From assembly GCA_004352715.1 (NCBI GenBank), contig SCFE01000069.1, positions 1,849,657-1,913,656 of the forward strand: DNA of 64,000 nt, given 5' to 3'. Each line of letters opens with the position of its first letter. Position 1 is the stretch's first letter. Under the pieces are notes generated by a model that saw only the letters and a program-made list of their open reading frames with translations, was not told the DNA's origin and made no database searches. This document shows positions 24,358-35,060 of this stretch, piece after piece. The position numbers and the translations under genes were made by a program. The DNA comes from Hofstenia miamia. Taxonomy: Eukaryota > Xenacoelomorpha > Acoela.

Positions 24358-27319
24358 CTGCTTGCATAGAACAATTTTCTTTTAGATCTAAATAAATGTT
24401 AAATTAATAATTAAATAAAAAGTAATACATAGGGTTAATCATGAAAATAGTATTTTCTTATATATTAGTTTACCACATTATTTCTTTAAAATTGTAAGTT
24501 TAAATTTTATCATTGAAATATGCAAAATTTCATTGATGCATTACTGATAAAGTGTTAAATTGAAGCAGACGTATTTATGCATGAAATAGATTTCACAGGA
24601 GTTAACAAATATTCACAAATAAAATAAACTCAAATTGTTCATAAACAAATGACATGTAATTCAAATGTGTGGAATGAAAAGAAGTTACTTCTTACATTTA
24701 ATTGAATTTTGTATTATGAATTATATAGGAATAAATTATGCAGCATTTTAAAAAAGGTTAGGCACTATTTAAGAATTTACTGTGTTAATACTCCATTTAT
24801 ATAATATTTTTAAATATATTTCCAAGTCCAATCAAAATTCAAATTTTTAACTATATTTATAATGAACACCATTATCTTTGCAACATTGTTATGCAAGAAT
24901 TCTTTGTATATATAAATTAATGGAATTTCAATGAAATCTGCTCTTAGATGGGAACTTTTAAAGATGCGTAGTTTACAAATACTGGATTAATTCACTAGCT
25001 CTATACACCATTATGTATGATTTGTAAAACTGATAAATAAATAATAGTGTAGACCATTCCCTGCGTAATATTGAATTGGCAAATGTATTTTTTTATTAAT
25101 TTTTAAGAAAATTGAAAGTATGAAGATTTTTCTTAAGGTTTATTACATGTTATACAAATCCTTGTAATCCAAATCAAAGTAATGTCCACAAATTTCTTAG
25201 AATACTTTCAGCTTAATTTCAATGAGGTCTAGACTGATAATTTATTTATTTGAAAACAGATAAATAATGCAATGCAGTAATGTTTTTATTGATGAAAATT
25301 GTGCTTGTATATTAATGTATGTAAAATATTAATGGATTTCTCCAACCTTAAAATATAATTTTTGTAAGCCATCTTATATTATTTTATACAATTTTAAAAT
25401 TATTTAATTTTATGTTTTCAAACCATTAAAGCAATTGTTGAAAATAGACATTTATAGCCAAAAGCAATGCATTTATTTTAAAAAGATCATGAAATATTAT
25501 TTACTATTCAAAAATTTCATTAAAAAATAAGATCAAGAAAATCACTAATTGAGTTCATGTGAAATGATGGGATAAATTGCAGGTAAAATTACACTTAAAA
25601 TCAATTGCAATTTTGTGTTTGTTAATATAATTTTAAATATTCAAAGAAATAGCACACTGAATATGTAATAAATACCAATTGTAGTTGCATAGGGGTTTTC
25701 TTCTTTAATCCCAGGTTTTTGAGAATATAATTCTAAACAATATTATAAATATTATAAATTCACTTAGCACTTCTTAAATATGCAAAAAGAGTGATAATAT
25801 ATAAATAATGTAATGGAAAAATAGCAATAATAATCACTTAATATTAATTGCATATATGTCATAAGTATGCAAAAATTAAAAATTTAAAAATATTTGTATC
25901 TTAAAATATTGTAGAACAGAAAAACATATGAATATGAAAAATATTTTATTTTATTGAAGCTGTACACTAAAAAGTTAACAATTTTTAGGAGAAATTGCCA
26001 ATTTTTGAGAAAAGTATAGCAACATGTCAGTTTGTGATTACATTCCCAGTTATACTAAAGCCTATTCAAATATAAAATAAACTCTAAGTACAAAAATAAT
26101 TGAAATCATGCATATTCTTAAAATATGTTAATAGCATTTTGAAATATTATTGTGGCATAATGAATTCGTGGAACTTTCATTACTTCAGTTATTGCAATTT
26201 CAATATTAATCTTATGAATTTATTTCAAATGTAATTTGGCCAAATTAAGTGGTGCTATTTATATTTTAGTTTAAATTTCTGCTAATTTTGAATCACAGTA
26301 AAATTGTAGCAGAAGCCGATTTTGTACCTGCCAGCAGTTTGCCTATATTTTCTATGGTATTATTTGTTTACTTATACTGGTTAACTTTTGAATATATATC
26401 CGAGTATTGGTAATTTATTTTTCTTCAGGTTATCCTCAGTAAATTCGTTTTTCTTTTATTTTCTTTGACTTATACTTTTATTAAAATACGTGTTTCTAAT
26501 TCTCTAACTGCGTTGTTAAAGGGCACCCAGATGGTGGACGAATTGACTGGCATGTCCCTTTAACTAGGTTAGGTGTACTGCTGGGGCTTTTGTACTGCTT
26601 GTCATTCATAATGAAAATCGTTATTATTGATTTCACCTATATTGCACAAGATGAGAAACGCACCAAGCTTGGATTATTTTACTTAGCACTTAGGTTCACC
26701 ACTTGCACCCAAGAGTTAGGGCTTCATACTTCTTAATCTAATTAGGAGTCTAGTCTTATACGACTGTTCTAAAAGGTTATCTGTATCAGGTTGGCCAAGA
26801 TTGGCCGCTTTTCCCTAAAATAATCTCCTGTTTACTTTTAATTTTTATTGGGATAGGTTATAATAGCAGGAGGAGTTAGTTAATTATTTGTAGCATTGGT
26901 CCATCAACGAATTAATAAGATAGATTAGTAGAAATGCATGCTGATTTTTCACCAATGCCATATTATATATAACCACGCAGAATATTAATAAATTATATAT
27001 TAGAAATTTATGCATTTTAATTGAGGGCATGTAGAGTATAAATTTCAAATATAATAACATTGAAAGAATTTTGTGAATACTAATTATTTCTAATCTCGAT
27101 TTTTCATTTAAAAATTATGTACTAGCAGTCTCAGATTAATTCTTGCAACTTTGTACTGTGAATTAGTGTATATATTTCAAAATTTGTTAACATTGATAGA
27201 ACTAAAAAGATTAAATTTTATGCAAATTTAAACTAAAATTAAGTTTTTGAAAACAATTAAAATACCTGTTGTAGTTGCATAGGCGTTTTCTTTTGAAATG
27301 CCGTCCTTGAGCACACCAC
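24358..27319 (-). pseudogene. IgSF receptor fragment, cytoplasmic cassettes only (copy 2)
   Basis: Three cassette exons remain, each with consensus AG and GT and phase 1 at both ends. Tail2 27266-27319 reads GGVLKDGISKENAYATTTG, with TCA where copy 1 has a stop. Tail3 25676-25732 reads LYSQKPGIKEENPYATTI. Tail4 24358-24387 reads LKENCSMQA. The cassettes themselves are intact, but the upstream exons are replaced by the inverted B' block beyond 28030. On this evidence it cannot make the receptor. It could be used only if spliced to an exon further upstream on the minus strand, such as the B' cassettes, whose terminal exon would have to be skipped. Confidence 0.75.
26505..26885 (-). repeat. Dispersed repeat R, copy 2
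   Basis: Inverted copy of the 7315-7700 repeat, including the hairpin arms GTTAAAGGG and CCCTTTAAC (near 26513-26562). Confidence 0.5.
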
Positions 27320-28075
27320 CTACTAAATTTATTTAAAATTGATATCCATGATTGAAAAAAAATATTTCAATAAATAACAATTATTTTCAAGTAAAAACTT
27401 TAAATAATTTTTAGACAATCAGAATAGATATAAAATAATAATGGAATTTTGATTAGATAGTGTTTAGTAAAATTATGGTGTGACATTGAATGCTTGGAAG
27501 TCTATATGTCTGAAAGAAGTAAATTTAAAAATTTCAAAGAATTAGAACATTTCCCAAATATTCAAGAATGCAAAAATATTCTGAAATTTAATGCTTGCTG
27601 CTTCCAAAGTTAAGCATTTGAAGAATTAAAATGGCACTGGCTCTGCTTCAATTGACGTTATAACAAGCATACAAAATAAACATTGTATGCTCTTGCAGTG
27701 AGTGTGGTGCTTAAAAGCAGATAATAATCTGGAAAATTTATTCATCAACTTTAGAGAACTTTCCACAGATTTGCAAAATTTTGCATAAGACTTCATACTC
27801 CAAAAATTTACCAAACATATCCCAAATGTTTAACAAAAAATTGAACTAATGACCTGAGTAACATTAAATTGCTAATATTTTCTCAATAAATTTTTACTTT
27901 TAGAAACATTATTCTCACTTTTGGTTTAACTTAAACTTTTCATCAATACTTACTTCAAATAGAAAGCAAATTCATATGAAACACGAGAGTGATATTTTAA
28001 GTATCTGCGTCTTGATAGTTGATCTACAGTCTGTTCCATAAGTCCATACGTTTCAAATTACTACTTATATATGTA

Positions 28076-28111
28076 ATTATATATATATATAAATGCATAT
28101 ATATATATATA
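28076..28111. repeat. Interrupted (TA)n at the A'/B' junction
   Basis: Two TA runs separated by AAATGCATA. B' homology to 34745-36800 begins here, while A' homology ends at about 28030. Confidence 0.8.
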
Positions 28112-28224
28112 GGAAAAAATTGTAGAAATTTTTTAAAGTCATAATCATATATTACAAATATGTACACATTGTTTTTTAAAATCTTTATGTAAATGCATTT
28201 ACAAAGCGGATTTGCACAAAGTAT

Positions 28225-28547
28225 TTAATAAGGTTTTTCCTTGTACACAGCAATCACTTCAACAAAGTGCTCCTCTACAATTGGGAATTCAGGAAATCTT
28301 GGATATTTATTCTTTATGAACACGAACGGTGGATCATATTCACAATCATCTAATATAGTGCTTAAAATACCAAGAAGAATACTAAAATTGGAAAACATTA
28401 AAATTTCATTCGCTGGAAGTGTGAATTTTAGACTGAATTAATTTTTTATATATTGTGAATATTTATTTTGCCTTTACTTGAAATTTAGAAGTAAAAAGCT
28501 CTGAGCAAATTGTATAAAAAATCAAAGGAAAACAGCAGTTCTTTCTG

Positions 28548-28587
<40 letters not shown>

Positions 28588-29737
28588 TTATTGTGACCAT
28601 TTTATACAGATTGTAAAGTAATAACCTGCATATAATCAATATAAGAACATCACAATTCAGAAGCATGAGAATAAATTGTTTAAAATATCTTGTACCTTGA
28701 GTTTTACACTTTATTAATCCTATTGCAATGTCATGCATATTTGGTATTCCCATGATATGATAATATAGTTATGAATAATTTTAGTAATAAAAATTTTGCA
28801 TTTTGGTAGGAATAATGATGTGATTAATAAAATCCAAATTTTGAAACAAGTAATTTTTTCGCTCTATTGAATGAAACATACACCTTGAAAAAATTCTTTT
28901 CTTATCTGTCAAATATATTTCACTTAATAAAATTGTATGTATGCAATATGCTGTTACATAGACTACAATTAACAAACTATAAATCTATGCAAATATTGAC
29001 AATGCCAAATAGTTAATGTGAAATTACTATGTGCAATAATTTGAATCTTGAAAAGATGTCTTAAGTCATTACATATTAAGTTGTAAAGGAAACTAAAAAT
29101 CAAGCTAAATTTATCTATCCGTTATACTAAGTTTAGCACAAATAACTAATAGAAAACAAACTTCTCAACCATAAATATTTTGGAAAAAAAATTGTTTTCA
29201 GAAAAACAGTTATGCAATTTTCTAACATCAGCAGAATTTAATTGTAAAATTAAAGAAATTTCGACATTCTTCAGTAATCATTAGTAATCATAGAAAATTT
29301 TTTTATTTGTTCAATATGTTTAAATTATAGATTAGCCTATATTACAAACACACTTTAATAATATAATAATTGTCAACTCAAATTTTTAATGTATTTTGAA
29401 AATTATTATTATATTATTTTACTAGGTTATTGGTAAATTTGAATTTCTAAATGTTATGAATTTTGAGCAACATTTTTTGCGTGCATATGAGAAAATTTTC
29501 CAATCTAGTCTATGTAAAATTTAAGATCTTGCAAGATTCATTATTTTTTTGAATAGCATTGTGTTTATAGAACACTGCCAAATATATAAAAAATGCAAGT
29601 ACCTGAGTCAATGTTAGCCTCAGTATTCCCTTCAGGCTTTCCTAGAAATGTTTTTTAATTATTATTTCAATATTTAAAAGAAATTTACATACCAGCATCT
29701 GTGTAGATGTGTTCATCTACACTTGTTGAAATTACAC
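28225..29737 (-). pseudogene. Orphan 3' end of an IgSF-family gene (B')
   Basis: Minus-strand exons. X1 29693-29737 reads VISTSVDEHIYTDA. X2 29603-29641 reads KPEGNTEANIDS. Terminal exon 28225-28349 starts DCEYDPPFVFIKNKYP and ends IAVYKEKPY-stop. All junctions are phase 1, as in the tail cassettes of the Ig copies, and DEHIYTDAG aligns with DENTYTNATG. A further 24-bp candidate cassette (28696-28719, LIKCKTQ) is phase 1 but weak; its donor is lost in the other two copies. No ectodomain exons are visible: upstream lies 1000 N. It may be the 3' half of a real gene whose 5' part is in gap 2, or a duplicated fragment. Confidence 0.6.
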
Positions 29738-30103
29738 CTAAACACAATCTTTTATAGAAATTTTTATGCAAAAGTGTGAATATTGGAACTTGACATCCTA
29801 TCCTCAATCTATGTTTAAAATTTTAAACTTTCTTACCGCATGAAGCATATCAAGAAATCAGGACATAAATTCATGAGGTCTGTAGTCCACTATCTTTCAA
29901 ACTGAAGCGTTCATCCACAATCTTAATACATGGCCATTTTAGTAATTAGCAAATATTTTTAAAGTAAATATCCTCATTTAATATTCCATACATTTGCAAT
30001 TTTTTTTAATTTAAGGTACTGAATTGTAAGGCTATATTTAATGAAATTTAACTTACATGGACATGTCCAAATAAAATTTATATGTATATATATATATATA
30101 TAT

Positions 30104-31103
30104 NNNNNNNNNNNNNNNNNNNNNNNNNNNNNNNNNNNNNNNNNNNNNNNNNNNNNNNNNNNNNNNNNNNNNNNNNNNNNNNNNNNNNNNNNNNNNNNNN
30201 NNNNNNNNNNNNNNNNNNNNNNNNNNNNNNNNNNNNNNNNNNNNNNNNNNNNNNNNNNNNNNNNNNNNNNNNNNNNNNNNNNNNNNNNNNNNNNNNNNNN
30301 NNNNNNNNNNNNNNNNNNNNNNNNNNNNNNNNNNNNNNNNNNNNNNNNNNNNNNNNNNNNNNNNNNNNNNNNNNNNNNNNNNNNNNNNNNNNNNNNNNNN
30401 NNNNNNNNNNNNNNNNNNNNNNNNNNNNNNNNNNNNNNNNNNNNNNNNNNNNNNNNNNNNNNNNNNNNNNNNNNNNNNNNNNNNNNNNNNNNNNNNNNNN
30501 NNNNNNNNNNNNNNNNNNNNNNNNNNNNNNNNNNNNNNNNNNNNNNNNNNNNNNNNNNNNNNNNNNNNNNNNNNNNNNNNNNNNNNNNNNNNNNNNNNNN
30601 NNNNNNNNNNNNNNNNNNNNNNNNNNNNNNNNNNNNNNNNNNNNNNNNNNNNNNNNNNNNNNNNNNNNNNNNNNNNNNNNNNNNNNNNNNNNNNNNNNNN
30701 NNNNNNNNNNNNNNNNNNNNNNNNNNNNNNNNNNNNNNNNNNNNNNNNNNNNNNNNNNNNNNNNNNNNNNNNNNNNNNNNNNNNNNNNNNNNNNNNNNNN
30801 NNNNNNNNNNNNNNNNNNNNNNNNNNNNNNNNNNNNNNNNNNNNNNNNNNNNNNNNNNNNNNNNNNNNNNNNNNNNNNNNNNNNNNNNNNNNNNNNNNNN
30901 NNNNNNNNNNNNNNNNNNNNNNNNNNNNNNNNNNNNNNNNNNNNNNNNNNNNNNNNNNNNNNNNNNNNNNNNNNNNNNNNNNNNNNNNNNNNNNNNNNNN
31001 NNNNNNNNNNNNNNNNNNNNNNNNNNNNNNNNNNNNNNNNNNNNNNNNNNNNNNNNNNNNNNNNNNNNNNNNNNNNNNNNNNNNNNNNNNNNNNNNNNNN
31101 NNN
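30104..31103. other. Assembly gap of 1000 N
   Basis: Exactly 1000 N. The left edge is a (TA)n run equivalent to the one separating Tc1 from B at 34689-34724. The right edge is the middle of a Tc1 copy. The gap therefore probably spans Tc1 sequence and TA repeats that could not be assembled. Confidence 0.98.
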
Positions 31104-31236
31104 CTGGGGAATTCCCTGACTAGGGTCCGACTACCTGAATCCCTTCTTGAGCTAGCCACTTCTTTATGGTTGTTGACTGATGGCAAGGAGCTCAATCATG
31201 CTGAAACTATTTCAAACTGTCCACATTTATGAAAAG
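31104..31236 (-). mobile_element. Tc1-like transposon fragment
   Basis: Matches 34045-34180 of the longer Tc1 copies (starting CTGGGGAATTCCCTGACTAG) with a few substitutions. It then joins directly to an inverted piece of block C. Its left end is cut by the assembly gap. Confidence 0.75.
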
Positions 31237-31985
31237 TACCTTGTCCTTCAAACCAATGTACTAGTTTGGGTTATTTAATTCTTTTTCTGCGTGTAGATTA
31301 CAAGTAATAATGAAACCCTAATAGATTCTTATAATTCCTAAATACTAAACAAAATAATTTATTCTGGATAAACATTATTTATGGTATTGCAATAGCTTTA
31401 TTAAATACAATAATTATTATTAGTAATTCGTATTTTACACTTGTAGCATTCAATTGAATCAAATAGGAATTTCATATAAATTCTAAAAACTAATTAGACG
31501 GTTTTATTGAGCTCAAATGTCTCTTTTTGACAATAACGCGATCTAATCATGGCATCAATGTCTACAAAAAGTGATCGATGTCTATATAGTTGAGTCAGAA
31601 CAATAACATTTAAATTCGACCAACAACAAAAATATTAATTCCTTAAAAGTATTGTGTTACAAAAAAAAATTTTTCTTAGTTAAGTACATTTTTCCGTTTT
31701 TTCTAGTCAATTTGTTGAAAACTAATTTGAGGTCATTTTCATACTAGAAACGATATTATTAGGAATTCGAACTTTTTCAGTATAGGAAAAACTGTAAAGT
31801 AAACAAAAAATGTATAAATACAATCTATATATATATATATAAAATATTTTATTACAAATCCAATAGTAGCATACTTTTAGACGTTCGATTAGTGGGCTAG
31901 CAAATATAATGAGGTAAATTAAAGAAATCCCTAACTACTTTAGTGGTTACGTGAAATCTCTAAGTGAAATATAACTTCACGAAAT
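31237..31985. repeat. Inverted fragment of block C
   Basis: Reverse complement of about 16289-17030: same TTACAAGTAATAATGAAACC, and same CTTCACGAAATTTCC at the right end. No gene. It is followed by the (TA)n into which the mariner element is inserted. Confidence 0.8.
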
Positions 31986-32007
31986 TTCCAAGTATATATA
32001 TATATAT

Positions 32008-33352
32008 GGTGTGTCTGAAAAGTTTTAAGAATTTATACCTCATTTTAAAATTGAAACGAGATTCCAAAAAAAGACATTATATTTACACAATGTAATCACC
32101 ACCTGCATTTATCACCCTTTTGCAATGTTCAACTAAATGTTGCATCTCACGTGAGAAACAGTTTTCTTCTATCTGTCTAAACCACTGCAGCGTTTCATTT
32201 ATGATTTCATCGGAGGATCGAAAAGTAATCTTTCTGACGTGCCTCTTCAATTCTCGGAATATGTAGCGGTCACAGAGATTTAAGTCTGGACTGTAGGCTG
32301 ACTGCCTAACGATCGTCACACCTCGGCGATGAAGAAATTCCATTGCTGCAGCTGCTAAGTGAGGTCTTGCGTTATCGTGTTGCCACCACAACTCTCGAAG
32401 TTTTGTAGGCGTTGATCGCAGCTTACGCCACCTTTCGCCGAGTGAATGCACAAAGGAAACATATCTGTCACCTGTTACTGTTTCTCCAGGAGTCAGTGCT
32501 TCCACATAACATTTTTTGTCTCCTGTAAAAGCAAACAGGATCATTACCTTCTTGTTTGTAAGCTTTGGACGTGTCACCTTCAGCTTTGATTCTGATGGAT
32601 GAAGCCACGCTTTGTTTTCTTGTTTGCTCATGAGGCTGTTGAAAAGAATCCATGTTTCATCCTCAGTAGTCCAATAGCGCAAGCAGTCCTCTAGAGAATT
32701 TCTTTCGTACAAAGCGATCAAATTACGAGCGCATTCCACGCGATCCGCCTTATTCCGCTGCGACAGAGTGTGCGGCACCCATACTGAACAGACCTTTCGC
32801 AACCCCAGCTCTTCAGTCAAAATTTTGCGAACTGAATCTTTTCCTATGCCGAACTCCTCAGCTAGCATTCGAAGCGACTGCCTGGGCTCTTTTTGAATGG
32901 ACTCTCGTATTGCCATGATGTTGCTATTGGTGCAGGATGAAGATGGGCGGCCACTTCTGGGTTCGTCACACAGGGTGGTTTTGGATTCCGAAGAGAACTG
33001 TTTACACCATAGATATACAGTTGATTGTGATGGTGGCTGAGGAAATGCTGATGACGATGATGCTGCAGCTTGCAAATTGTCATAGATGGCAGATGGTCTT
33101 AAGCCTCGTGTAGCCTCAATGTACACATAAGCTCGAAACTGTTCTTTTGATAATTGCATTTTATATTCGCTGCACACAGAAGCAGTGATGAGAAAATATT
33201 GCACGAAGAATATGAAATGCAGCAATATGGCATGTGCACTTACACAGTTTGTCATTCCTTACTTATTTCTGATTGGCTTATTACAGACACTGCCTTAACA
33301 ATGCACATGCACCTAGAGAATAGCTGAATTCCTAAAACTTTTCAGACACACC
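32008..33352 (-). mobile_element. Apparently complete mariner element, 1345 bp
   Basis: The terminal inverted repeats begin GGTGTGTCTGAAAAGTTTTA at both ends. They are identical for 20 bp, and 26 of the first 28 bp match. The element lies inside a (TA)n tract, as expected for TA target choice. It encloses one long uninterrupted minus-strand transposase ORF. This is the only mobile element in the window with matching ends and an open transposase, and it is present once. Confidence 0.92.
32083..33255 (-). CDS. Mariner-family transposase (D,D34D)
   Basis: A DDE transposase for cut-and-paste transposition of its own element. The open frame is 390 codons. The start is probably the internal Met33 (33159), giving about 358 residues, close to the usual mariner length of about 345; the first 32 residues look like non-homologous upstream translation. 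Seen in order: an N-terminal helix-turn-helix region with STVYLWCKQF and EPRSGRP (about residues 75-105); the linker WVPHTLSQRNKADR (corresponding to WVPHEL), about residues 160-175; then the catalytic motifs TEDETW, WQHDNARPH and YSPDLNLCD. The second and third aspartates are separated by exactly 34 residues. There are no stops or frameshifts. The family is certain; the subfamily was not assigned. Activity is inference. Confidence 0.93.
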   Translation of the reverse strand: MTNCVSAHAILLHFIFFVQYFLITASVCSEYKMQLSKEQFRAYVYIEATRGLRPSAIYDNLQAAASSSSAFPQPPSQSTVYLWCKQFSSESKTTLCDEPRSGRPSSSCTNSNIMAIRESIQKEPRQSLRMLAEEFGIGKDSVRKILTEELGLRKVCSVWVPHTLSQRNKADRVECARNLIALYERNSLEDCLRYWTTEDETWILFNSLMSKQENKAWLHPSESKLKVTRPKLTNKKVMILFAFTGDKKCYVEALTPGETVTGDRYVSFVHSLGERWRKLRSTPTKLRELWWQHDNARPHLAAAAMEFLHRRGVTIVRQSAYSPDLNLCDRYIFRELKRHVRKITFRSSDEIINETLQWFRQIEENCFSREMQHLVEHCKRVINAGGDYIV

Positions 33353-33354
33353 AA

Positions 33355-33391
<37 letters not shown>

Positions 33392-33676
33392 GATCTAGAT
33401 TCTATGGGATATCTATCCACCGCCCACACTTTCCGATTTTTCATAGTATTCAACGCCTTTTTTAATGGAAAGCCAGAATAATTCATTTTATTCAAAAAAA
33501 CTTTACATTACACCTTTGGAATAATTTCTTATGTACGAGTTCCAGGTTTTCCAAAAAAAACTTTTAGACCCGTATCCAGTGCTCTCCGCTATAGTATCAT
33601 GCCCCCCTATATATTTTTTTGTATCCACCCCCTTGTAGATATTTTAAAATTTTATATATATATATATATATATATA
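33353..33676. other. Spacer between mariner and Tc1 with (TA)n arrays
   Basis: (TA)n at about 33356-33388 and 33654-33676, with non-repetitive sequence between them. No gene seen. Confidence 0.5.
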
Positions 33677-34683
33677 GTCTTCGCAAAAAGTTTGGAACAT
33701 TTTTTGAAAACATATTTATTAAAAATTTTTTTATCTAAAACTGAAAAATATATTTCTCACTAAAAATACTTTATTAGTTGACAATAATTTGCAAGTATAA
33801 TAACTATTTATAAAATAAAAACAATTAGTTCACAAACTTTAGTTGTTAGTGTGTCTCCTATTCACAACTAGGCAATCTTCAATTTTCCTTGGCATGGACC
33901 CAATAAAGCTTTGGAGTTAGTCTACAGTAATATTCTGGGTCCAGACTTGTGTTAACTTTTGTTTTAAGGTCTTCCAGTGATGTAGGTTGCAGGGCTTGAA
34001 TCTGAATTTTGACATAGTTGCACAAATTCTCCATGGGATTCAGGTCTGGGGAATTCCCTGACTAGGGTCCGACTGCCTGAATCCCTTCTTGAGCTAGCCA
34101 CTTCTTAATGGTTGTTGACTGATGGCAAGCAGCTCAATCATGTTGAAAGTATTTCAAAATTTCAACATTCATGAAAAGTACCTTGTCTTGCAAAATTTGT
34201 TGGTAAAGTGAAGAGTTTATAGTAGTGGTTGTTGGCATAAGCCACACGCCACACCCATATTCATTGATATTTCAACCCAAATCATCAGCTTTCGGGGCTT
34301 TTTGACAGTTAGTAGAACATATTTTGGGTCGTAACACTTCGAGACTGGTCGCCTGACGTGCATGATTGATTGCCCAAACTGTTCGATTATAGTCTCGTCT
34401 ATAAACATAACTTCAGCCCACTGGGCTGCGGACCAATTTCGATATTTTTTGCAGAAGGCTAATCTGTCCTTGAGGTTTTTTGGACTTAATCTTAATTTTT
34501 TGCAAGTTTATGGGCTCTAAGCTTGAACTCTTCACTTATACGTCTTCTTATAGTTCTGCTGCTTGGTTGGAGAACATTAAAGTTTAATTCAGCAGCAATT
34601 TCGGTTGAGGTAAAAAAAGGGATTCATTTGAGATTGACAATGAATACGTCTGTCATCATAAGGGGTGGTAACTGGTGAGCGAC
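33677..34683 (-). mobile_element. Tc1-like element, 5'-truncated and mutated, copy 1
   Basis: The minus strand reads as a broken Tc1 transposase. N-terminal TTPYDDRRIH and STEIAAELNF with SRTIRRRISEEFKLRAHKLA (HTH domain); MFIDETIIEQFGQS (first catalytic Asp, 34217-34408); AACHQSTTIKKWLAQEGI; and SPDLNPMENL (the D34E-type C-terminal motif). Stops and frame changes interrupt it. The outer end GTCTTCGCAAAAAGTTTGGA at 33677 is the usual Tc1-type terminus. The other end is replaced by (TA)n at 34689-34724, so the 5' inverted repeat is missing. Confidence 0.85.

Positions 34684-34688
<5 letters not shown>

Positions 34689-34724
<36 letters not shown>
34689..34724. repeat. (TA)n between Tc1 copy 1 and block B1
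   Basis: Uninterrupted TA run at the Tc1 truncation point. The same junction recurs at 41112-41149, and its inverted equivalent ends at gap 2 (30082-30103). Confidence 0.9.
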
Positions 34725-34727
<3 letters not shown>

Positions 34728-35060
34728 ATCTGGACATGTCCATGTAAGTTCAATTTTATTAAATAATGCCTTACTATTCAGTGCCTTAAATGGGAAAAAA
34801 TTGCAAGGGTATGGAATATTAAATGAGGATATTTACTTTAAATGTATTTGCTAATTACTAAATGGACATGTATTAAGATTGTGGATAAACGCTTCAGTTT
34901 AAAGATAGTGGACTACCGACTTCACGAATTTATGTCCTGATTTCTTGATATGCTTCATGCGGTAAGTAAGCTTCAAATTTTTAACATAGATTGAGGATAG
35001 GATGTCAAGTTCCAATATTCACAGTTTTGCAAAAAAATTACTGTAAATGATTGTGTTTAG

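Larger units (their letters stand above)
18864..28030. repeat. Block A': inverted duplicate of 6172-15288
   Basis: Order and strand of every landmark mirror block A: 67-codon ORF, LINE fragment, HTH fragment, 87-codon ORF, IgSF tail4, tail3 and tail2, and repeat R. Identity is very high by eye, with scattered small indels. Homology ends near 28030, immediately past the equivalent of the (TA)n in the tail1-tail2 intron, so the IgSF ectodomain, membrane and tail1 exons are missing. With block A it forms an inverted repeat with arms of about 9.1 kb. Confidence 0.9.

Noticed and set aside
28463-28753. 96-codon minus-strand ORF with a YIYIYIY stretch
   Set aside because: Translation through a (TA)n array. 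Only the 24-bp candidate cassette inside it (28696-28719) deserves mention, and that is weak.
30041-31195. Apparent ORFs of 345-380 codons across the second gap
   Set aside because: Same artefact: open only because N positions cannot form stops.
32468-33083. Two short minus-strand ORFs inside the mariner element
   Set aside because: Out-of-frame shadows of the transposase.
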